A DNA stretch of 64,000 bases from Litoreibacter halocynthiae (lineage in GTDB: Bacteria; Pseudomonadota; Alphaproteobacteria; Rhodobacterales; Rhodobacteraceae): positions 835,471 through 899,470 of the forward strand of contig NZ_SOBH01000002.1 in the NCBI RefSeq assembly GCF_004365635.1, given 5' to 3'. Positions 9,073 to 18,042 of the stretch are shown here, in pieces. The notes beneath the pieces were generated by a model that saw nothing but the letters and a program-made list of their open reading frames with translations, searched no databases and was not told the DNA's origin. Position 1 is the first letter of the stretch, and each line of letters opens with the position of its first letter. The position numbers were made by a program, and so were the translations under genes.

Positions 9073-10002
9073 TCAGTGCCCCCTCTCTTCTTTGTACATC
9101 GAGTAGAGGAAATACGCGATAAAGCAGAGCATGATCAGGAACAGCACCACGGCGATGGCCGCGCCATAGCCCATGCGGAACCCGTATTCGGACAGCGCGA
9201 CCTCGAACATATAGAAGCTGAGGACGCGGCTTTCCCCGAACGGCCCGCCATTGGTCATGATCGAAATCAAATCGAATGAACGCAGCGCACCCACAATGGT
9301 CACGACAAAGGCTATGAAGGTCGCCGGTTTCAGTTGTGGCACAATCACATACCACAGCATTTTCCAGCCCTTCGCGCCGTCAAGCCGCGCCGCCTCGACC
9401 TGCTCGGGGTCAACCGCGTTCAAGCCCGTCAGATACAGGATCATGCAGTAAGCTGTTTGCGGCCAGAGACCCGCAGCGATGATGCCGTAGGTCACGTAGG
9501 TCGGGTCGCCCAGCACGTTGACCGGCCCAAGGCCGACGACGCCGAGGATAGAGTTAAGCAGGCCGAAGGTCGGGTCATAGAACCACGTGAACACAAGGCC
9601 AACGACCACCTGACTAATCACGAACGGGAAGAAGAACAGCGACTTGTAGATGCGGATGCCGGTAACGGTCTGGTTGAGAAACAGCGCGATGAACAGACCC
9701 GCGGGGATTGCCAGCAGATATAGAACCAGCCAGATCAGGTTGTTCTTGAGAGAGGTGTAGAAGGCAGGATCGTCCCACAGCTCTTTGTAGTTGCTGAGGC
9801 CCACATATTCCTTCTCGCCCAGCCCGTCCCATTGATAGGCGGACAGATTGAAGCTCTGGAAGATGGGAAGGATTACGTAGACGAGGAAGAAAAGCATCGC
9901 CGGGATCAGGAACAACCATGGCGTCACGCTGATCTCGTTGCGCTTGTACCGCGATCTTCGTTGCGGTTCTGGCGTGATCGGAGGAACTTCTGTGGTCGTC
10001 AT
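9073..10002 (-). CDS. Carbohydrate ABC transporter permease (MalF-type)
   Basis: Partner permease of the galactoside importer, 309 residues. A charged cytoplasmic N-terminus of about 30 residues is followed by six predicted helices, the first being TPWLFLIPAMLFFLVYVILP. The EAA motif (VEAARLDGAKGWKMLWYVIVP) lies near residues 200-220. It is separated from the upstream binding-protein gene by about 100 bases containing a strong stem-loop, and from the MalG-type gene by one base. Substrate is inferred only from the operon. Confidence 0.93.
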   Translation of the reverse strand: MTTTEVPPITPEPQRRSRYKRNEISVTPWLFLIPAMLFFLVYVILPIFQSFNLSAYQWDGLGEKEYVGLSNYKELWDDPAFYTSLKNNLIWLVLYLLAIPAGLFIALFLNQTVTGIRIYKSLFFFPFVISQVVVGLVFTWFYDPTFGLLNSILGVVGLGPVNVLGDPTYVTYGIIAAGLWPQTAYCMILYLTGLNAVDPEQVEAARLDGAKGWKMLWYVIVPQLKPATFIAFVVTIVGALRSFDLISIMTNGGPFGESRVLSFYMFEVALSEYGFRMGYGAAIAVVLFLIMLCFIAYFLYSMYKEERGH

Positions 10003-10067
10003 GAAAACCTCGTTTCAGTAGAGCGCCAAAATTGCGATGGGCGCTGCTCAATCAGGCAGAGAGGCAG

Positions 10068-10092
10068 GGGGCGGCGACTAAGCGACCGCCCC
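10068..10092 (-). other. Intercistronic stem-loop behind the sugar-binding-protein gene
   Basis: On the transcribed strand a perfect 7-bp GC stem (GGGGCGG / CCGCCCC, 11-base loop) starts eight bases after the binding-protein stop and precedes the permease gene. No T-run follows, so it is more likely a partial attenuator or an RNA-stabilising 3' end than a full terminator. Comparable stem-loops occur behind the other two solute-binding-protein genes of the window. Confidence 0.6.
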
Positions 10093-10099
10093 AAATTAT

Positions 10100-11368
10100 T
10101 TATTTGTAGATACGACCGCGAGCCTTTTCCAAGCGTGCAAGGATCGCGTCCAGATTGTCGGGACGCACCATAAACTCCTGCAGGCCTTCCATGGCAACCT
10201 TGGCCATTTCAGCCGGGAAGTCGCGATCAAAGAATTGAGCCACACCACCCGGTGAGTTGGATGACAGCATCGTGAAGCCCTCGTTCAGGAACTTGTCATC
10301 ATCCACAGCCGACTTGGCATTGATCGGAAGTTGACCCAACGCATCACCCGCATTGATCTGCGTTTGTATGTCAGGCGAGACCATGAAGCGCAGGAACGCC
10401 TTGGCGTTTTCTTTATTGCTTGCTCCCGATGGGATGTGGAAGGTGTCTGTCGGCGCGTCTTCTGCCAGTGCGACATCAGGGTTGATTGCCGGGAACTGGT
10501 AGAAGTCGAGCTGATCATCGCTCAAGCCTGCTTCACGCAATGGAGCCACAGCGAAATTGCCGATCAGATAGGACGCGGCATCACCTTGCACCATGAAGGG
10601 CAGTGCTTCCTGCCAGCTGTAGGACTGGTGGTTCTCGAGGAAGCCGCCCATGTCAATCAGCTCACGCCAGTTAGCAAACGTTGCACGGACGCGGTCATCT
10701 TCCCAGCTTACATCGCCATTCGCGAGGTCCATGTGGAAGTCGAAGCCGTTGGTTCGCAGGTTCAGGTAGTCAAACCAGCCACCAGCGGTCCACAGGAATT
10801 TGGAACCAATCGCATAGCAGGCACGACCAGACTCGACGATTTTGGCACAGTTGGCTTTTTCTTCCTCCCAGTTGGTGGGTTCAGACAAGCCAAGTTCATC
10901 GAAGATGTCTTTGCGGTAATATATTCCCCATTGGTAGTAAGTGTAGGGAACGCCCCATTGCTTGCCATCAATCGTCATCGCGCCCTTGGTGGATGCCAGG
11001 TTCTCGGCGATCTCCGGTTCGGCCCAAAGGTCCGATACATCTTCAAACAGGCCAGCCTCCACATAGGGCTTCATCCGGTTTGCCGCGTACCAGTTGGCAA
11101 CATCCGGTGAGTTTGCAGTCAAAAAATTGCGGATCTGGGTCTTGTAGGCCTCACGATCGATGATCGTGGTCTCAATGTTGAGGTCGGGGTTCATTTCGCC
11201 AAATTTGGCGATTGCGCTTTCCATCGTCGCGCGCGGCGCGGGGTTCGATGTGTCGAGGAAGATTTTGAGATCGCCTGTCAGATCTTGAGCCGACGCGCTG
11301 AGCGATCCGCCTGCCACAACGGCAACCGTAGATAGCGCAGCAATCGACGCCCTGTAAGTGAAACGCAT
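10100..11368 (-). CDS. Extracellular sugar-binding protein of CUT1 ABC importer
   Basis: Periplasmic solute-binding protein of 422 residues delivering sugar to the MalF/MalG-type permeases encoded downstream. The first 28 residues form a signal peptide (MRFTYRASIAAL... ending SLSASAQ). The mature part has the family-1 binding-protein fold with NPAPRATMESAIAKFGEMNP near the N-terminus and GVPYTYYQWGIYYRKD in the middle. It is the first gene of the minus-strand operon and divergent from the IclR-type regulator. Substrate specificity for galactosides is inferred from the linked GH36 and GH42 genes. Confidence 0.92.
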   Translation of the reverse strand: MRFTYRASIAALSTVAVVAGGSLSASAQDLTGDLKIFLDTSNPAPRATMESAIAKFGEMNPDLNIETTIIDREAYKTQIRNFLTANSPDVANWYAANRMKPYVEAGLFEDVSDLWAEPEIAENLASTKGAMTIDGKQWGVPYTYYQWGIYYRKDIFDELGLSEPTNWEEEKANCAKIVESGRACYAIGSKFLWTAGGWFDYLNLRTNGFDFHMDLANGDVSWEDDRVRATFANWRELIDMGGFLENHQSYSWQEALPFMVQGDAASYLIGNFAVAPLREAGLSDDQLDFYQFPAINPDVALAEDAPTDTFHIPSGASNKENAKAFLRFMVSPDIQTQINAGDALGQLPINAKSAVDDDKFLNEGFTMLSSNSPGGVAQFFDRDFPAEMAKVAMEGLQEFMVRPDNLDAILARLEKARGRIYK

Positions 11369-11384
11369 GGTGTCCTCCCTAATT

Positions 11385-11421
11385 GTTTCAAATAGTGAAA
11401 TGATAGTTTATATATTGAAAC
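11385..11421. promoter_or_regulatory. Nested inverted repeats, candidate IclR operator and divergent promoter region
   Basis: The spacer between the divergent binding-protein and iclR genes holds TTTCA-N5-TGAAA (11386-11400), nested in a wider inverted repeat GTTTCAA (11385-11391) / TTGAAAC (11415-11421) with an AT-rich centre. IclR-family proteins bind short palindromes of this kind, and the place is right for joint control of the transporter operon and the regulator. This is motif reading only. Confidence 0.5.
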
Positions 11422-11498
11422 GAGATCACGAATCGCCTAGTTTTGTCAAGTAGGGGCCGCAGCGGCAGAAGGCGTTGAGGTCGGGAGGAGAGATCAGA

Positions 11499-12308
11499 AT
11501 GCAAAGCTCGCAAACGGCCAGTGGCACCGTCAAAAAGGCGTTGAGCGTTCTGGATCAAGTCGCCTCTTTCGAACGCCCTGTACGGCTCAATGAACTTGTC
11601 GAAGTTTCACCATACCCAAAAGGCACGCTCTACCGGATGCTGCAAACCCTACGCTCTGAAGGGATGCTGACATATGATGAAACTAAGCAGGCATACTCCT
11701 TGGGAATTCGTCTCGTCAGATTGGCTCACACCGCTTGGACACAATCGTCGCTCGCGCCGACTGCCCGCCCGATTCTGGACGCCCTAAGCAAGTCGATTGG
11801 TGAAACGATACATTTGGCCCAACTCGACAACGCGCAGGTTCTTTACGTGGACAAGCGAAACGCCCAGCGCCCTGTCGAAATGTTTTCGCAGGCTGGCAAG
11901 GTTGGTCCTGCGTACTGCACTGGCGTCGGCAAAGCGATGCTTGCCTTTTTGCCAGAAACCGAGCTTCAGCAAGTGCTTGAACAACAATCGTATCATCGCT
12001 TTACGCCTCACACCTTAGGAAGCGTGCAAGAACTGCGTGACGAGCTGTCAAACATTCGCACGCGCGGCTACGCCTATGATCGCGAAGAACACGAGCCGGG
12101 AATTATTTGCATCGCGATGCCAATTCTAACGCGAACCAAGCGCGTTATGGGGGCCATTTCGGTTACCAGTACGACCTCGCGCACATCACTTGATCAGCTC
12201 GAGGCCCTGGCGCCGAAAATGCATCAGGCCGCAGACGCGATTGCCGAAACAGCGGTGCATTGGCGCTTCCCTGTCGAACAGAAAACCAAAGAAAAAATGG
12301 AGGGCTGA
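11499..12308 (+). CDS. IclR family transcriptional regulator
   Basis: A 269-residue regulator with an N-terminal winged helix (KALSVLDQVASFERPVRLNE, then YPKGTLYRMLQTLRSEGML) and a C-terminal IclR effector domain (around residues 80-250; GETIHLAQLDNAQVLYVDKR, GVGKAMLAFLPE, DREEHEPGIICIAMPI). I chose ATG 11499 because a strong GGGAGGAGAG precedes it; an in-frame ATG lies eight codons upstream. It is divergent from the galactoside transport operon and lies five bases before the MalK-type ATPase gene, so it probably controls both. Confidence 0.92.
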   Translation: MQSSQTASGTVKKALSVLDQVASFERPVRLNELVEVSPYPKGTLYRMLQTLRSEGMLTYDETKQAYSLGIRLVRLAHTAWTQSSLAPTARPILDALSKSIGETIHLAQLDNAQVLYVDKRNAQRPVEMFSQAGKVGPAYCTGVGKAMLAFLPETELQQVLEQQSYHRFTPHTLGSVQELRDELSNIRTRGYAYDREEHEPGIICIAMPILTRTKRVMGAISVTSTTSRTSLDQLEALAPKMHQAADAIAETAVHWRFPVEQKTKEKMEG

Positions 12309-12312
12309 ACTC

Positions 12313-13371
12313 ATGTCTGGTGTCACGCTACAAAACGTAATCAAACGCTACGGCGACGTTCAGGTCATCCATGGGATCGACCTTGAAATAGAAGACGGTG
12401 AATTCTGCGTATTTGTCGGCCCTTCGGGCTGCGGCAAGTCGACCTTGTTGCGTATGGTTGCCGGCCTCGAAGAAACAACCAGCGGTGCTATCGGCATCGG
12501 CACGCGCGATGTCACCAGCATGGACCCTGCCGAACGCGGCGTCGCAATGGTGTTCCAAACCTACGCGCTATATCCGCATATGACGGTTCGCGACAACATG
12601 GGTTTCGGCCTGAAAATGAACGGGCATCCAAAGGCGGAAATCGCAGAAAAAGTTGCCGAAGCGACCCGCATTCTGAAGTTGGAGGAATACCTGAACCGCA
12701 AGCCCTCCGCTTTGTCAGGCGGACAGCGGCAACGGGTTTCCATCGGACGCGCGATTGTTCGCGGCCCCGAAGTCTTTCTGTTCGACGAGCCGCTGTCCAA
12801 CCTTGATGCTGAGTTGCGCGTGGAGATGCGTGTCGAGATTGCTCGGCTGCACAAAGAAATCGGTGCAACGATGATTTACGTGACCCATGACCAGGTGGAA
12901 GCGATGACTCTCGCCGATAAGATCGTCGTTTTGCGTGCGGGTCACATCGAGCAGGTTGGAGCGCCACTGGACCTGTATCGCAATCCCGACAATAAATTCG
13001 TGGCAGGCTTTATCGGCTCCCCTGCAATGAACTTCCTCGACGGAGTTGTCACGAGTGGAGAGGTCGACATTCCCGCGCTGAAAGGAAGATTCAAACTTCC
13101 ACTTGGCACACCAGCCGACGGAACTGATGTTTCCTTCGGCATCCGCCCTGAACATCTTGAGATCAATGCCAAAGGCGACACGCACACGGTCGACATGACC
13201 GAAGCCCTTGGCGGCGTATCTTTTGCGCACCTGATCTCGGATAACGGTGAGAAGATCATCGTTGAAGAACGGGGTGACGAGCGTTCACAAGAAGGTGCCC
13301 GGGTAGGTGTTACATTCGCCCACGAACGCGCCATGTTATTCGACCGCAAAACCGAGGCACGCATCAGATAA
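12313..13371 (+). CDS. ABC transporter ATP-binding protein (MalK/UgpC/MsmK type)
   Basis: Energises the galactoside importer. The 352-residue protein has Walker A GPSGCGKST (around residues 37-45), the signature LSGGQRQR, Walker B VFLFDEP, the switch YVTHDQVEAM, and a C-terminal TOBE-type regulatory domain (FGIRPEHLEI). The ATG at 12313 follows the iclR stop closely, implying one transcript. Keeping the ATPase with the regulator on the opposite strand from the permeases is a split arrangement, but no other CUT1 ATPase is present here. Confidence 0.94.
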   Translation: MSGVTLQNVIKRYGDVQVIHGIDLEIEDGEFCVFVGPSGCGKSTLLRMVAGLEETTSGAIGIGTRDVTSMDPAERGVAMVFQTYALYPHMTVRDNMGFGLKMNGHPKAEIAEKVAEATRILKLEEYLNRKPSALSGGQRQRVSIGRAIVRGPEVFLFDEPLSNLDAELRVEMRVEIARLHKEIGATMIYVTHDQVEAMTLADKIVVLRAGHIEQVGAPLDLYRNPDNKFVAGFIGSPAMNFLDGVVTSGEVDIPALKGRFKLPLGTPADGTDVSFGIRPEHLEINAKGDTHTVDMTEALGGVSFAHLISDNGEKIIVEERGDERSQEGARVGVTFAHERAMLFDRKTEARIR

Positions 13372-13383
13372 GTTAGAGCCCCG

Positions 13384-13404
13384 CATCAAGTCACCGACTT
13401 GATG
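13384..13404 (+). terminator. Possible terminator hairpin after the MalK-type gene
   Basis: A perfect 8-bp stem (CATCAAGT / ACTTGATG, loop CACCG) begins 13 bases after the stop codon and is followed by TTTCGC. The stem is AT-rich and the T-run short, so it is a weak intrinsic terminator at best. Confidence 0.4.
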
Positions 13405-13722
13405 TTTCGCTCCGTTCGGAAGGTATGACTTCGGCTGTTCGTTCTCCCCAACCTAAGTCAATTTGGCCCAGCGGTTCATGCAGGCCAATGCTATCCACAG
13501 CCGCGCGTAAACAGGTTGATTGTTTGAAATCATGCTGCTTGAGTATTCAAACTGTATATCTGCACGAGGGGGCAAGCGATGGAAGGCTGGAACTTGCAGA
13601 CATGTTTTGGCAGCCCGCATTGCAGGCATGAAAACGGTTTTGCAGAGCTTAAGCGGAACTTCTATCTTTTCGAGGGCAGAAGAATTCAGCCTGTCTTTTT
13701 ACTTTAGAAAGAGCCGACATTC
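13405..13722. other. Intergenic region without recognisable gene
   Basis: About 320 bases between the MalK-type gene and the di-haem peroxidase-like gene. Only short frames are present, none with a credible ribosome binding site or family motif. The last ~100 bases, AT-richer, probably carry the promoter of the downstream gene. Confidence 0.5.
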
Positions 13723-15039
13723 ATGCGTCTATTCATTCTTGGTCTGATGACACTGATCCCAAGCTATATCGTCGCGGGCGAATTGCCCGCACCGGTGACA
13801 GATGCTGACTATCGCTCGATCGCGAAAGCCGAAGCCGAGCTTGGGCAGTTGCTATTTTACGACCCGATCCTGTCGGGCAATAAAGAAGTGGCTTGCGCCA
13901 CCTGCCACCATCCCCGCCTTGGCACATCGGACGGGCTGTCGCTTGGGATTGGTGACGGGGGTATCGGCCTTGGGCCGGATCGCGTGGTCGATCCGAACAA
14001 TCTGCCGGAGCAAAGGATACCGCGGAATGCGCCCGCTCTTTTCAACCTTGGCGCAAATGAATTTACGGTTCTTTTCCACGACGGCAGGATAGCCCTGGAT
14101 CCATCAAGGCCGAGCGGGCTGCGCACCCCACTTGATGATGATATGGTTACAGGGTTTGCCAGCTTGCTGTCGGCACAAACCATGTTTCCGGTGCTAAGCG
14201 CGGATGAGATGGCTGGTCACTACAGCGAAAACGATGTGGCCAAAGCAGTGCGTCAAGGATTGTTAACTGGGCAAGGTGGTGCGTGGGATATTATCGCAAG
14301 ACGCGTTGCCGCCCTGCCGGACTACGTTGAGCGTTTCACGACGGTCTATCCGCATATCAACTCCGCTGACCAAATCGGCTTCACCGACATTTCTAACGCC
14401 ATCGCAACATTCATGGAGTTTGAATGGCGTTCGGACACGTCTCCATTTGATGCATTCCTGCGCGATCAACAGGAGTTATCAGAACTGGCATCCGAAGGTA
14501 TGACGCTGTTTTACGGTGATGCCGGATGCTCAACCTGTCATAGCAGGGCCTTTCAGACAGACCACAAGTTCCACGCGATGGGGGCACCACAGATCGGGCC
14601 GGGCAAGGCCGCGCGATTTGAGTCACATGCGAAAGATGAAGGCCGGTTTCGCGTGACTGGCGATCCGTCAGACTTATACAAGTTCCGCACACCCTCCTTG
14701 CGCAACGTGGCCATCACCGCCCCTTACGGGCATGCGGGTTCACATGCGTCACTTCAAGCGTTTATTAAAGACCATCTCGATCCCGTTGCGGCCCTGAAGC
14801 TTTATGATCCGGCGCAACTGGTCTTGCCGCAGTTGCAGGTAGATGACCTGCGCGCTCTTGAGGATAGCGCGGAAATGTCAGCAATAGTCTCGGCAGTCGA
14901 GCAATCTCCTGTGCACCTAACCGATGCAGAAATTGCGTCGCTGACAGCCTTCCTGAACAGCCTTACCGATCCCGATGCGATGCTAGGGCGACTTGGTGTA
15001 CCTGACACTGTTCCGAGTGGTCTAAGGGTGCCAAATTAA
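13723..15039 (+). CDS. Di-haem cytochrome c peroxidase-like protein (CcpA/MauG family)
   Basis: A periplasmic c-type cytochrome of 438 residues. An N-terminal signal peptide (about residues 1-18) is followed by two haem-attachment motifs: CATCH at residues 58-62 and CSTCH at 269-273. Such proteins either reduce hydrogen peroxide or carry out MauG-type oxidation of a protein substrate; the sequence does not decide between them. It is longer than classical bacterial peroxidases (~330 residues) and nearer to MauG-like relatives. Its stop overlaps tail-to-tail with the convergent ASPIC/UnbV gene within TTAA (15036-15039). Confidence 0.88.
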   Translation: MRLFILGLMTLIPSYIVAGELPAPVTDADYRSIAKAEAELGQLLFYDPILSGNKEVACATCHHPRLGTSDGLSLGIGDGGIGLGPDRVVDPNNLPEQRIPRNAPALFNLGANEFTVLFHDGRIALDPSRPSGLRTPLDDDMVTGFASLLSAQTMFPVLSADEMAGHYSENDVAKAVRQGLLTGQGGAWDIIARRVAALPDYVERFTTVYPHINSADQIGFTDISNAIATFMEFEWRSDTSPFDAFLRDQQELSELASEGMTLFYGDAGCSTCHSRAFQTDHKFHAMGAPQIGPGKAARFESHAKDEGRFRVTGDPSDLYKFRTPSLRNVAITAPYGHAGSHASLQAFIKDHLDPVAALKLYDPAQLVLPQLQVDDLRALEDSAEMSAIVSAVEQSPVHLTDAEIASLTAFLNSLTDPDAMLGRLGVPDTVPSGLRVPN

Positions 15040-16559
15040 CGATCTGGCTTTTCAATCAACAAGGATTGGTCACCGTGGACTTCAGTCTGTGTGATCGAAC
15101 CGTCCGGCCAAACCACTTGTATTACCGCGATATTCTCATCACCAAGCCCGAAATGTAGCGGCAATGCGCTGCCACCGGCATGGCCACCACCGATACGCAA
15201 ATGCTGAATCTGCCCGTTAACCGTCACCTTAGCCCCGATTGCATCGCGATTTCGACCGCGCTGGGACAACGACACTCCGAGCCAATGCGCTGTGTCGCCG
15301 ACATTCCGGTAAATCCGCAACGGAGCCCGTCTGTTGACGACCACCAGATCAAGACGCCCGTCGCCGTCAAAATCCGCCAACGCCGCCCCGCGTGACCGCG
15401 CAAAATCTGCAACACCAGCGGCCTCGGCACTTTCGTGAAACGTGCCGTCAGCGTTCTGAACCAACAGGTTGTTGGGGTCATTCATCGCATTGCTTGGCAT
15501 CTGATCAACGTTCCCCTTGGCAATGAATAAATCCAGCCGCGTGTCATTGTTAATGTCGCCAAACTGCGCGTGCCATCCGGTTGATGGGCGCCCGTCATCA
15601 CCTGTGTGGGGCCGGTGTGCATAGGTGCCTATTCCGAACGGAGCAGCAATATAGGTGCCATCCGGCATCGCCAATTGCATCAACTGGTCACCCATAGATG
15701 TCAGCATCACCTCATCAACGCCATCACCAGTCAGGTCAGCACTGGCAATGCCCATGCCCCACAACATTACCTTGGGCCAGCCATCGGCCTCGGTCAGAAA
15801 GCGTTGCTCGTCGATATCCCAAAGCTGTTCCTGACCGTCGCGGACATAATATTGGCGGTCATTGGATATCCGAAGTGTCCTGCGCCCGCGCGCGTCCGGC
15901 CCGGCCAGCATCGACAATGCGCAAAACCCTGGCGACAGGTCATGCGCATCATAGCCACCGCGATGTGGACGAAGGATCGTGTTGCTGTCACAAGTACCAA
16001 ACGGACCATCCTCGTTGGCGCGATCTACGTAGTGTCCCAAAGCAATCACTGGACGCGTATCATCTTCCCACCAAGCCGTGAGGGAGGTTGTCCAGCGATC
16101 AGTTTGTGGGATACCCCATTGGGAAGTGACATCGCTGAACTGACAGCCCGCCTGCCCCTTCAGCACGACATCAGGCCCCACGCGCATCACATACAGGTCC
16201 GTCCATCCGTCCGCGTCAATATCAATTGGATACGCACCAGTTGCTTTGGTTATCGGGTCAATACTGACCGGCTCAAAGCCAAAACCCCCGACATTTCGCA
16301 ACAGCATCGCGGGATTTTCGCCGCCCGCCGCGAAAACATCCGCAAGCCCGTTTCGGTCACAATCAAAGACCGCCACGCCTCCGCCGACGAAGTGCTCCCA
16401 ACCGCCATCATAGACATGCTCAGGAATTCCACTCGACATATCTTCAAATCGGATTTCGGCTACGGCTGTGCTGCCAATACAATTGCCAATCAAGGCAATC
16501 CAGGTGAGTGCACCAAATCCAGCCCGCTGCAGCCGTCTTCGAACGCCAGTAAATCTCAT
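15036..16559 (-). CDS. CRTAC1-like FG-GAP repeat protein with ASPIC/UnbV domain
   Basis: A secreted 507-residue protein. From ATG 16559 the N-terminus is an arginine-rich signal peptide of about 35 residues. The body consists of FG-GAP/VCBS-type beta-propeller repeats with Ca-binding Asp loops (FDCDRNGLADVF, DIDADGWTDLY, DINNDTRLDLF, DFDGDGRLDLV), and the last ~75 residues are an ASPIC/UnbV domain (NRDAIGAKVTV, HFGLGD, VVWPDGS). An upstream in-frame start exists, but ATG 16559 gives an ATGA overlap with the ROK gene and exposes the signal peptide. Function is unknown; the facing di-haem gene suggests a shared periplasmic redox or maturation role. Confidence 0.85.
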   Translation of the reverse strand: MRFTGVRRRLQRAGFGALTWIALIGNCIGSTAVAEIRFEDMSSGIPEHVYDGGWEHFVGGGVAVFDCDRNGLADVFAAGGENPAMLLRNVGGFGFEPVSIDPITKATGAYPIDIDADGWTDLYVMRVGPDVVLKGQAGCQFSDVTSQWGIPQTDRWTTSLTAWWEDDTRPVIALGHYVDRANEDGPFGTCDSNTILRPHRGGYDAHDLSPGFCALSMLAGPDARGRRTLRISNDRQYYVRDGQEQLWDIDEQRFLTEADGWPKVMLWGMGIASADLTGDGVDEVMLTSMGDQLMQLAMPDGTYIAAPFGIGTYAHRPHTGDDGRPSTGWHAQFGDINNDTRLDLFIAKGNVDQMPSNAMNDPNNLLVQNADGTFHESAEAAGVADFARSRGAALADFDGDGRLDLVVVNRRAPLRIYRNVGDTAHWLGVSLSQRGRNRDAIGAKVTVNGQIQHLRIGGGHAGGSALPLHFGLGDENIAVIQVVWPDGSITQTEVHGDQSLLIEKPDR

Positions 16560-17818
16560 GGGGTGCTCACACCAACAAGACTGTCTGTGGCCGCGGTCAA
16601 AGCAAGAGCAGTTGCCCCTTTTGCCCACACCAAACCACCCCAAGCATGAGTCGCTATTTCACAAGGATTATTCCCGGGATGGAGCGTCAGCTTATGCACC
16701 TCGGACAACATGTCATCGGCATAAAGGTAGTCATATCGCATACGCTCCCCGGATAGAATAATCAGCCCGGGATCAAAGAGCTGAACGACATTTGCAAGGC
16801 CCAGCGACAGATATCGCGCTGCCCGATCAAAAATCGCTTTTGCTGCTCGATTGCCGGCCTTGGCTTCGGCGAAGAGAACCTCAAGCGATACATTCGCTCC
16901 TTGCGAAGTGGTCACCCCCAGCGCCGTCGCGGCTTCGCGGGTAAGAGCATAGTCAGCAAGATAGGCTTCCAAACATCCCCGCTGGCCGCAGCGACACAAC
17001 GCGCCGTCGAGTTGAACCTTGGTGTGACCGAGCTCCAGCCCCATTCCACGTGCCCCGCGAAACAGCCTATTGTTCAGGACAAGCCCCATCCCGACGCCAT
17101 GCTCTACGGTAACAACAGCAAAGTCAGATTTAGCCCGCCCGTCCCCAAACCAAAGCTCTGCAAGGGTGACGATGTTTGCGTCATTGTCCACAAAGACCGG
17201 GCAATTGGTTAGCGTAGCGAAAGCGGCTCCCAGCTCGGCATTTGTTTCGGTCAACAACGGAGACCATTCGACCACTCCGGTGTTGTTATCCACCATTCCG
17301 GAAATGCCGATACCGATGGCTGCTATATCGGATTCAGTCTTGCCTGCAACGTCGAGCAGTTGAGCAATCAACGGCTCAACTTCCGTTACTAGTTCTGCAA
17401 CAGATCGGCGCTGTTGATCAGCGGGACGTGTCACTTCGGCAAGAATGCGTCCGACCGAGTCGGTCAAGACGGCCGAATGAACTCGGTCGGAAATGTTTAC
17501 CCCGATGACGTGAAAACTGTCCGCAACAACCGCGAGGGCAACCGGTGGTCGCCCACGGCTGGTCCCTTGCCGCGCAACATCTTCAACTTCTTGTAAGAAT
17601 CCATCGGTTATCAGTTCCGCTGCAATACCCGTGACCGAACCCGCGCTGATAGATAAGGCGCGCGCCGTGTCAGCCCGCGCAGCCGTTCCATGCGCACGTA
17701 CATGCTCAAAAACTTGCTTTCGCAAGGATCTTGATTGATCGTTGTGATCAGGCAAAATAGGCCCGCAACCAGGTGCAGCGGCTTGGGCTTCTACTTCGTT
17801 CATGAGTGCCTTCGACAT
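16556..17818 (-). CDS. ROK family transcriptional regulator (XylR/NagC type)
   Basis: A 420-residue ROK repressor. An N-terminal winged helix (about residues 30-85; RADTARALSISAGSVTGIAAE) precedes a sugar-kinase-like domain with DNDANIVTLAE, the ROK signature GLELGHTKV and the zinc-binding CRCGQRGCLE. It is divergent from the xylose-type importer, which it most likely controls in response to the imported sugar. Its stop overlaps the start of the ASPIC/UnbV gene, so the two share a transcript. Confidence 0.92.
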   Translation of the reverse strand: MSKALMNEVEAQAAAPGCGPILPDHNDQSRSLRKQVFEHVRAHGTAARADTARALSISAGSVTGIAAELITDGFLQEVEDVARQGTSRGRPPVALAVVADSFHVIGVNISDRVHSAVLTDSVGRILAEVTRPADQQRRSVAELVTEVEPLIAQLLDVAGKTESDIAAIGIGISGMVDNNTGVVEWSPLLTETNAELGAAFATLTNCPVFVDNDANIVTLAELWFGDGRAKSDFAVVTVEHGVGMGLVLNNRLFRGARGMGLELGHTKVQLDGALCRCGQRGCLEAYLADYALTREAATALGVTTSQGANVSLEVLFAEAKAGNRAAKAIFDRAARYLSLGLANVVQLFDPGLIILSGERMRYDYLYADDMLSEVHKLTLHPGNNPCEIATHAWGGLVWAKGATALALTAATDSLVGVSTP

Positions 17819-18042
17819 ACTTCAAGACCTAAAATAAATCACTGCACAATCCGACCGTAACTCCGAATTTTCAGCATTCTTCAACCATGAAGCCTGATAA
17901 TTTGCCAAATGACAATATTATTTACTTCAGTCTCTAAATTTAATTTGACTCATGCCTGAGAGTCGGCTTTTATTATTGGAACGGATGTAAGGGCCGTGCC
18001 CCCTGCTTGAAGGCAGGGGGAGTAATTGTCTGGGAGGACACC
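17819..18042. promoter_or_regulatory. Divergent promoter region of ROK and xylose-type transporter with 5'-leader hairpin
   Basis: This AT-rich spacer between the divergent ROK and binding-protein genes probably carries both promoters and ROK operators; AT-rich stretches with partial dyads lie at about 17910-17950. Near the transporter start there is a perfect 8-bp hairpin, CCCCCTGC (17999-18006) / GCAGGGGG (18013-18020) with a six-base loop, ending 22 bases before the ATG and just upstream of the ribosome binding site GGGAGGA. It could affect initiation or protect the 5' end of the message. Confidence 0.55.
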
